Shown here in pieces: positions 1 to 6,283 of a DNA stretch of 9,034 nt. A program made the translations under genes and the position numbers. Every line of letters starts with the position of its first letter. The first letter of the stretch is position 1. The stretch spans positions 1 to 9,034 of the forward strand of contig JACMOQ010000077.1 in the NCBI GenBank assembly GCA_014377905.1. The letters run 5' to 3'. The notes below the pieces were generated by a model. It was not told the DNA's origin, searched no databases, and saw only the letters and a list, made by a program, of their open reading frames with translations. Origin of the DNA: Acetobacteraceae bacterium (GTDB taxonomy: Bacteria; Pseudomonadota; Alphaproteobacteria; Acetobacterales; Acetobacteraceae).

Positions 1-518
1 CCCGACCCGAGTTCGGCATCGATCGCCATCTGCGTGCCCGGCAGAGCATCGGGGCTGAAGCGCGCGGCAACCTCGGCCATGCGGCCGGAACCTTTGGTGA
101 TGACGACAAAATTGATGATCAGCAGGATGGCAAACAGAATTACCCCGATGACAACATCACTGCCCATCAGGAATGATCCGAAGGCCGCCACCACGCGCCC
201 GGCAGCGTATTTGCCCTCGTGGCCGTGGGCGAGGATCAAGCGGGTGGTTGCAACGTTCAACGAAAGGCGCAGCAAGGTGGTGAGGAGCAACAGGGTCGGG
301 AAAGATGACAGGTCTAGCGGCCGATGTAGAAAAATTGCTACCATTAGGATCAGCACAGAGAGCGTGATTGAGATCGACAGCGCGAAATCCAGAATTGGCC
401 CAGGCAGCGGGACGATCAGAACCGCAACGATCGCAACCACTCCTGCCGCCAACATGATATCGGCGCCAGGCGTGAAGCGGGTGAAATTCGATGGCAGGCC
501 GGGCAGACGGAATGCCAT
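1..518 (-). CDS. flhA: FlhA, flagellar type III export gate protein, N-terminal part (cut by window edge)
   Basis: FlhA is the large inner-membrane protein of the flagellar export gate; its cytoplasmic domain docks chaperone-substrate complexes and the membrane part is thought to use the proton motive force. Only the first 172 codons lie in the window, out of about 700 in full-length members. The reading begins MAFRLPGLPSNF. Hydrophobic segments lie near residues 21-40, 45-64, 72-90 and 108-141. The conserved FHIPEP-family stretch SSFPTLLLLTTLLRLSLNV is at 71-89 and is followed by ATTRLIL. The conserved cytoplasmic-loop segment ALPGTQMAIDAEL lies at 158-170. The ATG sits 3 nt after the flbD stop, so flhA is very probably the next gene of the fliF operon and coupled to flbD. 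No clear Shine-Dalgarno is visible. The secretion paralogue SctV is the alternative, but the flagellar context decides for FlhA. Confidence 0.94.
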   Translation of the reverse strand, partial: MAFRLPGLPSNFTRFTPGADIMLAAGVVAIVAVLIVPLPGPILDFALSISITLSVLILMVAIFLHRPLDLSSFPTLLLLTTLLRLSLNVATTRLILAHGHEGKYAAGRVVAAFGSFLMGSDVVIGVILFAILLIINFVVITKGSGRMAEVAARFSPDALPGTQMAIDAELGS

Positions 519-521
519 CGA

Positions 522-1850
522 TCAGGCCGCGATGCCGCTGACAGGTGGCGGAACCGCGAGGCCCTGGGCGCTGTAGTCGCGGAGTTTGTTGCGGAGCGCG
601 CGAATGGAAATTCCCAACATCACTGCCGCCCGGGTGCGATTGCCCAATGTGTGGGACAGGGTTTGCAGGATCAGATCGCGTTCAACTTCCTCCACCCGCA
701 TGCCGACCAGGCCGAGGGCTTCTTCCCGCGCGCTGGCAACGCGGTGTGACTGTGGCCCGGCGAGTTCGATTGCATCGGGTCCGATGATATCGCCCACGGA
801 CAACAGCACCGCGCGGTGGATGCAGTTTTCCAGTTCACGAACATTGCCGCGCCACGCATGATTTTCCAAAAGCCGGTAGGCATCGACGGTCAGGCGGCGA
901 TGCGGCAATCCGTTGAGCTCGGCATATTTATGGGCGAAGTGATCGGCGAGGGCGGCAATATCGGCGGGCCGGTCGCGCAATGGCGGCAAATGCAGGCGGA
1001 TCACGTTGAGGCGGAAATAGAGGTCGTCCCGAAAGCGGCCGGCGGCGGCATCGGCGGCCAGATCGCGGTTGGTGGCCGCCAGGATACGGACATCGATCTT
1101 GACCGGGGCGTTGCCGCCAAGCCGTTCAATTTCGCGTTCCTGAAGTGCGCGAAGCAATTTGGATTGCAGATTGATGTCCATCTCGCCAATTTCGTCGAGC
1201 AGGAGCGTGCCGCCGTTGGCGGATTCGAACTTCCCGATCCGGCGGGCCAACGCACCACTGAAAGCGCCCTTCTCATGGCCAAACAATTCACTTTCGAGCA
1301 GATTTTCCGGGATCGCCGCGCAGTTCAGCGCGACGAACGGACCAGCCGATCGGCGCGATGCACGATGCAGATGGCGCGCCACCATTTCCTTGCCAGTGCC
1401 CGACTCGCCGGTGATCAGCACCGACGCTTCCGCCCGCGCGATCCGATCGGCGAGCTTCAGGACATCGAGCATGGCCCGGTCCTGCACGACGAAATTTACC
1501 TGCTGCAAGCTTACCGCGGTCAGAAGTTCAGCAATCATGTCCGCACTCGGCGGCAACGGCAGGTATTCGCGTGCGCCAGCCCGGATTGCGTCGGCGGCGA
1601 TGTCTGGGTTCACGTCTATGCCACAGGCGACGACCGGCACGAAAATCCGCTCGGCCGCTAATGCGCGCACCATGGTGGATATATCGTGGGGCAGTTCGCA
1701 GAACACGACGTTAATCGAACCGTTGCGGCGCAATGCGACAAGCGCGGTGTCGAGGGTCGTTGCATGATCGACCGCTTCATTCTGTGCACGGGCAATCCGT
1801 GCCGCTTCCTCCAACGGTCCCGATAATGCACCGATAATCAGGATGCGCAT
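522..1850 (-). CDS. flbD: FlbD-like sigma-54-dependent flagellar transcription activator
   Basis: A 442-residue bacterial enhancer-binding protein that couples ATP hydrolysis to open-complex formation by sigma-54 RNA polymerase. Residues 1-120 form a degenerate receiver-like domain. The AAA+ domain has Walker A GESGTGKE at 148-155, a GAFSGA loop at 195-200, Walker B GTLLLDEIGEMD at 214-225, the arginine-finger region FRDDLYFRLN at 273-282 and the sensor II segment GNVREL at 335-340. A Fis-type helix-turn-helix lies near 404-426 (NRTRAAVMLGISIRALRNKL). In Caulobacter, FlbD activates late sigma-54 flagellar genes and represses early ones once assembly proceeds. Its place between fliN and flhA, and its overall resemblance to Caulobacter FlbD as I recall it, support that identity. 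Two oddities: Glu52 stands where the receiver phospho-acceptor Asp would be, and the sigma-54 loop has Ser for Thr. ATG is 5 nt after fliN, with a G-rich run upstream. Confidence 0.92.
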   Translation of the reverse strand: MRILIIGALSGPLEEAARIARAQNEAVDHATTLDTALVALRRNGSINVVFCELPHDISTMVRALAAERIFVPVVACGIDVNPDIAADAIRAGAREYLPLPPSADMIAELLTAVSLQQVNFVVQDRAMLDVLKLADRIARAEASVLITGESGTGKEMVARHLHRASRRSAGPFVALNCAAIPENLLESELFGHEKGAFSGALARRIGKFESANGGTLLLDEIGEMDINLQSKLLRALQEREIERLGGNAPVKIDVRILAATNRDLAADAAAGRFRDDLYFRLNVIRLHLPPLRDRPADIAALADHFAHKYAELNGLPHRRLTVDAYRLLENHAWRGNVRELENCIHRAVLLSVGDIIGPDAIELAGPQSHRVASAREEALGLVGMRVEEVERDLILQTLSHTLGNRTRAAVMLGISIRALRNKLRDYSAQGLAVPPPVSGIAA

Positions 1851-1855
1851 GCCGA

Positions 1856-2176
1856 TCAGACCCCCCGGTCCGCTTTGACGATTTCCGTCATCGTGACGCC
1901 GAGCCGATTATCGTCGACCATCACCACTTCGCCGCGGGCGACCAGGCGATTATTGACGTAGATGTCGATCGCTTCGCCGAGTTTGCGGTCGAGTTCCACC
2001 ACAGCGCCACGCCCAAGTTTCAGAAGTTGTGAGACTTGCATCGTGGAACGCCCTAGCACCGCGCTGACGGTGACCGGAATGTCATAGACTGCTTCCAGGT
2101 CACGGGTCGAACGTGGCGCGCCCGCCTCGGCGGCCGGGGGAGGGGTAAAGTCGCTCAAGTCCAGTTCGTCAGCCAT
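1856..2176 (-). CDS. fliN: FliN, flagellar motor switch (C-ring) protein
   Basis: FliN forms the lower part of the cytoplasmic C ring with FliM. It helps set rotation direction and anchors the FliH-FliI export ATPase complex. The chosen start gives 106 residues. Residues 1-25 are an acidic, Pro/Ala-rich tail beginning MADELDLSDF. Residues 27-101 are a SpoA domain (DIPVTVSAVLGRSTMQVSQL, then GEAIDIYVNNRLVARGEVV and the end NRLGVTMTEIV), the usual FliN core. Starts at TTG 2188 and ATG 2182 are also open. ATG 2176 is preferred because MADELDL is typical of FliN proteins, a GGA lies 7 nt upstream, and it overlaps the fliH stop by 8 nt, the same geometry as at the fliG/fliH join. No FliM or FliY domain is fused. 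The type III secretion paralogue SctQ is ruled out by context. Confidence 0.93.
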   Translation of the reverse strand: MADELDLSDFTPPPAAEAGAPRSTRDLEAVYDIPVTVSAVLGRSTMQVSQLLKLGRGAVVELDRKLGEAIDIYVNNRLVARGEVVMVDDNRLGVTMTEIVKADRGV

Positions 2177-2885
2177 GTGCATGTCCAATCAAGGTTCGGG
2201 TCTTGGGTGGGATCGGCGCGGGGTCGATGATATCCTCAAGGCGCAGGACACTCAGAATTTCTGCCCACAGCACATTGGCGTTGCGGTCGGCGCGGCCGTC
2301 CCGCCATCGCATTGTGGCGTCCCCCGGCGGGATGGTGTCGCTTGCGACCAAGACCAGCTTGCTGTCGCCGTCGTATGGGTTGGCCAGCAGATATTGTTCC
2401 AGATCGGCAATCCCGGCCGGGCAGGCGCGGATTTCGACTTCGGGTTCGGCAATCAAGCCGGCAAGCACGATTTTGACCATGTCGGTTGTTTCAGTTGGGC
2501 CATATTCTGCGCAAAGACGTGGGAAAAACATCCGTAACAGGTCCATCAAAAGTTTAACGATGAGCCGACCGTTCGCGTCAGCGGAGTCTTGCGCTGCATC
2601 GGTAACGGTGCCGATTTCTGTCAGCAGTGCTCGTATCATTTCATGTGTCTGACGCGCCGTGTTGATCAGCGCCGTGGCCTGGCCATCTTGCAGGCCCCGT
2701 TCATAGGCGGCTTCGACATCGGCGGCGGTAATCGGTGGTGGTGGCGTGATGTTGGGCGGCAGCTCAGCCGGTTTCTCACCCGCCTGATTGCGAGGGTGGT
2801 CTGCCTCAAAGTCTTCGCTGAAAATCCTGAGATATTGGGCCATTTTTTGCCGATCTTTTGCGATATTAATGGGACCATCAGACAA
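2169..2885 (-). CDS. fliH: FliH-like flagellar export ATPase regulator (FlbE type)
   Basis: FliH binds the export ATPase FliI as a stator or regulator and links it to the C ring through FliN. This is a divergent 238-residue protein. Its N-terminal ~70 residues are Pro- and charge-rich (ELPPNITPPPP). A helical middle follows with an Ala/Gly-spaced stretch near 60-75 (EAAYERGLQDGQATAL). The C-terminal half alternates helices and strands (LIVKLLMDLLRMFF, then VEIRACPAGIADLEQYL and KLVLVASDTIPPGDATMRW) and resembles the FliH C-terminal domain. The call leans on position: in Caulobacter the gene between fliG and fliN is flbE, a FliH homologue. The start is uncertain. TTG at 2885 overlaps the fliG stop by 8 nt and has AAGGA 11 nt upstream. 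ATG at 2843 would give 224 residues beginning MAQYLRIF. TTG is chosen because it mirrors the fliH/fliN overlap. No fliI lies in the window. Confidence 0.8.
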   Translation of the reverse strand: MSDGPINIAKDRQKMAQYLRIFSEDFEADHPRNQAGEKPAELPPNITPPPPITAADVEAAYERGLQDGQATALINTARQTHEMIRALLTEIGTVTDAAQDSADANGRLIVKLLMDLLRMFFPRLCAEYGPTETTDMVKIVLAGLIAEPEVEIRACPAGIADLEQYLLANPYDGDSKLVLVASDTIPPGDATMRWRDGRADRNANVLWAEILSVLRLEDIIDPAPIPPKTRTLIGHAHG

Positions 2886-3891
2886 TCATTTCGTCATCCT
2901 TACTTTGGCTGATCTGAATTTCACCCTGGGCCGCGAGGTCTTTTGCCAAAACAACGATGGAGGCTTGGGCATCATCAACATCGCGAAGCTTGACCGGGCC
3001 GAGATTGGCGATGTCTTCACGGAGCATCTTGCCGGCGCGTTCAGAAAGATTTGCGAAGAACATGTCGCGCAGTTTCTCTGACGCACCTTTGAGGGCGAGT
3101 GGCAGTTTGGTCTTGTCGACCGATCGCAACAGAACCTGAACCGCCTGGGCGTTCAGGCGCTGCAGATCGTCGAAAGTGAACATTAATGACTTGATGCGAT
3201 CGGCCGATTCACGATTTCGTTCCTCAAGCGCGGAGACGAAGCGCGATTCCGCCTGGCGATCGAGGTTGTTGAAGATATCGGCCATTACTTCGTGGGAATC
3301 ACGACGCGTGCTGCGCGCAAGGTTGGACATAAACTCAAAGCGTAACGTACGCTCGACCCCGTCGAGGACATCTTTCTGGATGCTTTCCATCCGCAGCATC
3401 CGCATCACCACCTCCATGGCGAAGCTGTCTGGCAGGATCGACAGCACGCGGGCCGCATGATCGGGGCGAATTTTCGATAGCACCACGGCAACGGTTTGCG
3501 GATATTCGTTCTTCAGGTAGTTCGCCAGCACCGCTTCATGCACATTGCCAAGCTTGTCCCACATCGTGCGGCCGGCGGGGCCGCGAATTTCCTCCATGAT
3601 CTGGCCGACGCGGTCGCGGGGCAGAGTCTTGAGCAGCAACCGCTCGGTATTGTCGAAGCTGCCGATCAGGCCCCCGGCGCCGGCGAGCTGGTCGGTAAAG
3701 TCACTGCATAGTTTTTCCACCAGCTCGGACCGCACCGCGCCAAGCTGGGACATCGCGGCAGAAACTTCCTTGATCTCGTCTTCGTGCATCATGCTGAACA
3801 TTCGTGTGCACTGGTCTTCCCCCAGGGTCAGCAGCAGCACCGCGGCCTTCTGTGCCCCGCTCAGGCTGGTATAGTCTGGTGACTGGGCCAT
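2878..3891 (-). CDS. fliG: FliG, flagellar rotor/switch protein
   Basis: FliG sits on the cytoplasmic face of the MS ring, binds FliF through its N-terminal domain and FliM through its middle domain, and provides the charged surface on which the stators generate torque. The 337 residues match the usual length. The N-terminal domain (about 1-105) starts with SGAQKAAVLLLTLGED. The middle domain carries EYPQ at 129-132 where EHPQ is usual. The MFTF hinge is at 237-240. The C-terminal torque domain has LALKGASEKLRDMFFANLSE (265-284) and LREDIANLGPVKL (290-302). Compared with E. coli motor residues as I recall them, K268, R285, E292 and D293 are charge-conserved, and K301 or a neighbour replaces the last Arg. 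The ATG is 2 nt after the fliF stop, with AGGA about 12 nt upstream inside fliF. The coding end overlaps the preferred fliH start. Confidence 0.97.
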   Translation of the reverse strand: MAQSPDYTSLSGAQKAAVLLLTLGEDQCTRMFSMMHEDEIKEVSAAMSQLGAVRSELVEKLCSDFTDQLAGAGGLIGSFDNTERLLLKTLPRDRVGQIMEEIRGPAGRTMWDKLGNVHEAVLANYLKNEYPQTVAVVLSKIRPDHAARVLSILPDSFAMEVVMRMLRMESIQKDVLDGVERTLRFEFMSNLARSTRRDSHEVMADIFNNLDRQAESRFVSALEERNRESADRIKSLMFTFDDLQRLNAQAVQVLLRSVDKTKLPLALKGASEKLRDMFFANLSERAGKMLREDIANLGPVKLRDVDDAQASIVVLAKDLAAQGEIQISQSKDDEMIV

Positions 3892-3893
3892 GA

Positions 3894-5567
3894 TTAGTGC
3901 GCTTCCTGCTGGATCCAGCCGCGGATGATCGAGAGCGTCTGCTCGGGGTGTTGTTCAACAAGTTCAGTCATGCGACGCAACGATGATGCGCGCATCTGTC
4001 CTTCAATCTTTGCCAGCGTTACCATTGCATCGGGATCGGTGTTGTCGGGTCCGGCCAACAAGCTGGCGCCGCCGTGCCCGTCGGCAAACATGGCGGTCTG
4101 GCCCGGTAACCTGCTTGCTGCACCCATCGCCACGGTTTGCCCGGCGCCCGCAAGCCCGATGCCGACAGCGCCGTCCGGTGCGCCCAGGGCGATCAGCCGG
4201 TTCACCGTCGGCCGCACCACCACCAGAAGCGCGATCAGGCCGGCCACTACCAGCAATCCAGTTTGTCCAAGCCGCAACATGTCTGACTTGTCGAGCGAAG
4301 TGCCAAACAGACCTTTGGGCGCCTCGACGGCCAGTTCAAGCGGATTGGTGAAGCGCATGGTAACAACTTCGACATGATCGCCGCGTGCCGCGTCATAACC
4401 GATTGCCGACTGCACCAGTCTGGCGATCTTGGCGAGGTCGGCGGCCGGGCGTTCCTGCCACTTCACCAGTCCATCCGGACCCTTTTCGTCAATGCCGTCG
4501 ACCATCACGGCCAGGCTGATTTTTTTGATCTGCGGCTGGTCACGCAGCACGGTGCGCACGGTCTTGCCAATTTCGTAGTTGGTGGTTTCTTCCTGCTTGG
4601 CCGCCTGTGTGCCAGTCGCGGTCGCACCAGCATCGGCATTGGGCAGATTGTTTTGCACCGAAGTGGTCGGGTTTGCTTCGGCGGTCTTGCTTGTGTCACT
4701 GCTGGTCTGTGTGCTGCGCACCACCTGGCCGTCGGGGTCATATTTCTCCTGGGTTTCCTGCACCCGGTCAAAATCCATCTGCACCGACGCTTCAACCCGC
4801 ACCCGCCCAGGCCCCAGGCTGCGTTCGAGCATGTCTTCCACCGCGCGTGACACCCGCGCTTCGGTCGCGCGGCGAATATCGTCGGGCGCGGCGGCACCGG
4901 ACGTGCCTGGCGCGGCGACACCGGCCCGCGCTAGCACGCTGCCATTGCTGTCCACCACGCTGACATTTTTGGCCCGCAATCCCCGCACCGCACCGGCCGT
5001 CAGATTGACAATGGCGGCAATCGTTTCTTGATCGAGCCGAACGCCTTTCGTGGTCGATACCATCACCGACGCCTGCGCGTCCTGTTGTTCGAGCGAAAAA
5101 GGTTCACGGCGCGGTAACACCAGATGCACCCGCGCGGCCTTGACCCCGATTATCGTGCGCATCGTACGAGCGATTTCGCCCTCCAGCGCGCGTTGTTCGG
5201 CCATCCGCTGCTGAGCCTGGGTCGCGGTCAGGCTGTCAGCCCGGTCGAGCAGTTCGTAGCCGATTGATCCCCCGCTCGGCAGGCCGTCCCGGGCGAGTGA
5301 AATCCGGGCCGCGGAAACCCGATCTGCCGGGACCAGGATCTGCGTGCCGTTGGCACCGAGTTGATAGGGGATTTGCTGTTTGTCGAGCGCATCAACCATC
5401 TGCGCGGCTTCCCGACCATCAAGGTCTGCATACAATAACGCCATCTTTTCTGCCGGGCTGTGATTTGCGAGCACAATCAGCAATCCGAACAGGGTGACAG
5501 CTACCAGCCCCATCGCCGCGAGGCGGGCAACACCGAGTGCCTTCAGCCCATCAAGCAGGCCGTTCAC
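3894..5567 (-). CDS. fliF: FliF, flagellar MS-ring protein
   Basis: FliF oligomerises in the inner membrane to form the MS ring, the first basal-body structure, which houses the export gate and carries FliG. The 557 residues fit the family. Transmembrane segment 1 is at about 14-34. The periplasmic ring-building modules follow, including ALLYADLDGREAAQMVDAL (43-61) and ARVHLVLPRREPFSL. A Ser/Thr/Gln/Asn-rich segment with SVQNNLPNADAGA interrupts the third module, as is common in alphaproteobacteria. Transmembrane segment 2 is at about 433-452. The cytoplasmic tail ends in the FliG-binding helix region RRMTELVEQHPEQTLSIIRG. The start is GTG at 5567; an in-frame stop at 5592-5594 rules out any longer form, and the resulting MNGLLDGLKALG fits the family. 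No strong Shine-Dalgarno is visible. A 13-codon ORF ends across this GTG (GTGA overlap). This is the first gene of the operon. Confidence 0.97.
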   Translation of the reverse strand: MNGLLDGLKALGVARLAAMGLVAVTLFGLLIVLANHSPAEKMALLYADLDGREAAQMVDALDKQQIPYQLGANGTQILVPADRVSAARISLARDGLPSGGSIGYELLDRADSLTATQAQQRMAEQRALEGEIARTMRTIIGVKAARVHLVLPRREPFSLEQQDAQASVMVSTTKGVRLDQETIAAIVNLTAGAVRGLRAKNVSVVDSNGSVLARAGVAAPGTSGAAAPDDIRRATEARVSRAVEDMLERSLGPGRVRVEASVQMDFDRVQETQEKYDPDGQVVRSTQTSSDTSKTAEANPTTSVQNNLPNADAGATATGTQAAKQEETTNYEIGKTVRTVLRDQPQIKKISLAVMVDGIDEKGPDGLVKWQERPAADLAKIARLVQSAIGYDAARGDHVEVVTMRFTNPLELAVEAPKGLFGTSLDKSDMLRLGQTGLLVVAGLIALLVVVRPTVNRLIALGAPDGAVGIGLAGAGQTVAMGAASRLPGQTAMFADGHGGASLLAGPDNTDPDAMVTLAKIEGQMRASSLRRMTELVEQHPEQTLSIIRGWIQQEAH

Positions 5568-5605
5568 GCCGCACCATCTGCATGTCGTAGGCTAAAAGAA
5601 TTCAT
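5564..5605 (-). CDS. Possible 13-codon leader ORF coupled to fliF
   Basis: Reading leftwards, ATG at 5605 opens a 13-codon frame, MNSFSLRHADGAA, that ends in TGA at 5564-5566. That stop shares four bases (GTGA) with the GTG start of fliF. Such overlaps commonly allow translational coupling, which would suit a weak GTG start lacking an obvious Shine-Dalgarno. GGAAA lies about 11 nt upstream of this ATG, a poor ribosome site. An ORF this short can arise by chance, and I see no sign of amino-acid repeats typical of attenuation leaders. Confidence 0.22.
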   Translation of the reverse strand: MNSFSLRHADGAA

Positions 5606-5683
5606 GTCCGACCCGCATTTCCAAGCAGCGATGCGACACCGCTACCTATCCCTGCGTTCTAGGCGCCGGAGGTTGCCGAGAGG
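5568..5683 (-). promoter_or_regulatory. fliF upstream region, expected to carry the operon promoter
   Basis: This 116-nt gap between the acetyltransferase gene and fliF should carry the flagellar operon promoter. In Caulobacter the fliF promoter is CtrA-dependent and FlbD represses it. On the minus strand I find one CtrA-like half-site, TTAACC at 5687-5682, overlapping the acetyltransferase stop codon; 7 nt beyond TTAA is GCAA, not the second TTAA. No convincing sigma-54 GG/GC pair or sigma-70 pair is visible, and there is no strong terminator for the upstream gene. Read-through from the acetyltransferase gene remains possible. Confidence 0.25.
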
Positions 5684-6217
5684 TTAATCAGCCGGCAAAT
5701 TCTGCCGGGTGCGGTGCTGGCTTTCATACATCAGCATCGTTTCGCCTCCGCGGTCCCAGATGTCGCACTCCACCATGCCGATCCCGCCGAGCACTTGGCG
5801 CGATCCGATATTGCTGGCACGCGCCACCGCCACTACCCGGCCTATCCCGGCCCGTTCATGGGCAAAGCGTAACGCCGCGCCGGCGGCTTCAGTCGCATAA
5901 CCCCGGCCTTGCGACGCCGTCGTCATCGCAAACCGGATCGCCATGCCGCGCCCGTCCGGCCGAGCATGGAGCCCCACCAGCCCGAGAAAAACCTCGTTCC
6001 GCACATCCCGCACCGCCCACATGCCAACCCCATACGCGCCCCAGAACCGGATATCGGCTGCGAGTTCATCCGCCACCGCCACCGTGCCGCGCACCCCGCC
6101 GAGCATTACGGCAAACACCAGCGGGTCCGATTTCAACGCCCGCAGGTCAGGCAGGTCCACGTGCGAGACCGGCCGCATCAGCAGACGGCCGGTTTGGATG
6201 ATCCAGGACGGGTTCAC
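5684..6217 (-). CDS. GNAT-family N-acetyltransferase (RimJ/RimL-like)
   Basis: A 177-residue single-domain acetyltransferase that would transfer an acetyl group from acetyl-CoA to an amine. The substrate cannot be told from sequence. The start IIQTGRLLMRPVSHVDLPDL (6-25) is typical of the RimJ/RimL-like branch, many of which are annotated as protein N-terminal acetyltransferases. Motif A, which binds the CoA pyrophosphate, is QGRGYATEA at 103-111, after the strand GMAIRFAMT. Motif B-like ASNIGSRQVLGGIGMVE at 134-150 has the usual Asn and the (G/L)xxGM turn. The start is GTG at 6217 with no strong ribosome site. The gene lies between ettA, whose probable terminator is 22 nt upstream, and the flagellar operon 116 nt downstream. 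I see no promoter of its own. A link to flagella is not shown; it may simply be a neighbour. Confidence 0.9.
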   Translation of the reverse strand: MNPSWIIQTGRLLMRPVSHVDLPDLRALKSDPLVFAVMLGGVRGTVAVADELAADIRFWGAYGVGMWAVRDVRNEVFLGLVGLHARPDGRGMAIRFAMTTASQGRGYATEAAGAALRFAHERAGIGRVVAVARASNIGSRQVLGGIGMVECDIWDRGGETMLMYESQHRTRQNLPAD

Positions 6218-6238
6218 AGGAAGACAGTCAAAATAGGG

Positions 6239-6264
6239 GCTTCTTTGATTGAAAACAAAGAAGC
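6239..6264 (-). terminator. Hairpin terminator after ettA
   Basis: A perfect inverted repeat lies 19 nt beyond the ettA stop: on the minus strand GCTTCTTTG, an 8-nt loop, then CAAAGAAGC. Both 9-nt arms match exactly. The transcript continues CCCTATTTTGAC, which is only weakly U-rich, and on the ettA side there is a T-rich run. The stem is AT-rich although the region is GC-rich, so it is unlikely to be coding residue. I recall similar GCTTCTTT/AAAGAAGC hairpins after genes in Acetobacteraceae, which fits the suspected lineage; that is memory, not a search. It probably ends ettA transcription before the acetyltransferase gene. Confidence 0.6.
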
Positions 6265-6283
6265 GAAAGAACGTCCCAACTTT

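Noticed and set aside
34..576. 180-codon plus-strand frame opposite flhA
   Set aside because: The minus-strand translation is unmistakable FlhA, while this frame is Arg/Thr/Ala-rich antisense without motifs.
816..1661. 281-codon plus-strand frame across flbD
   Set aside because: It is antisense to the AAA+ domain of flbD, whose motifs are intact on the minus strand; its translation shows no family features and it arises from high GC codon bias.
1..5567. Non-flagellar type III secretion cluster
   Set aside because: FliF has two transmembrane segments and a FliG-binding tail, and a true FliG with torque residues and FlbD are present; injectisomes lack FliG.
5663..5696. GCCGG/CCGGC inverted repeat after the acetyltransferase stop as a terminator
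   Set aside because: The arms are only 5 bp with a loop of more than 20 nt and no U-run follows, so chance in GC-rich DNA is enough to explain it.
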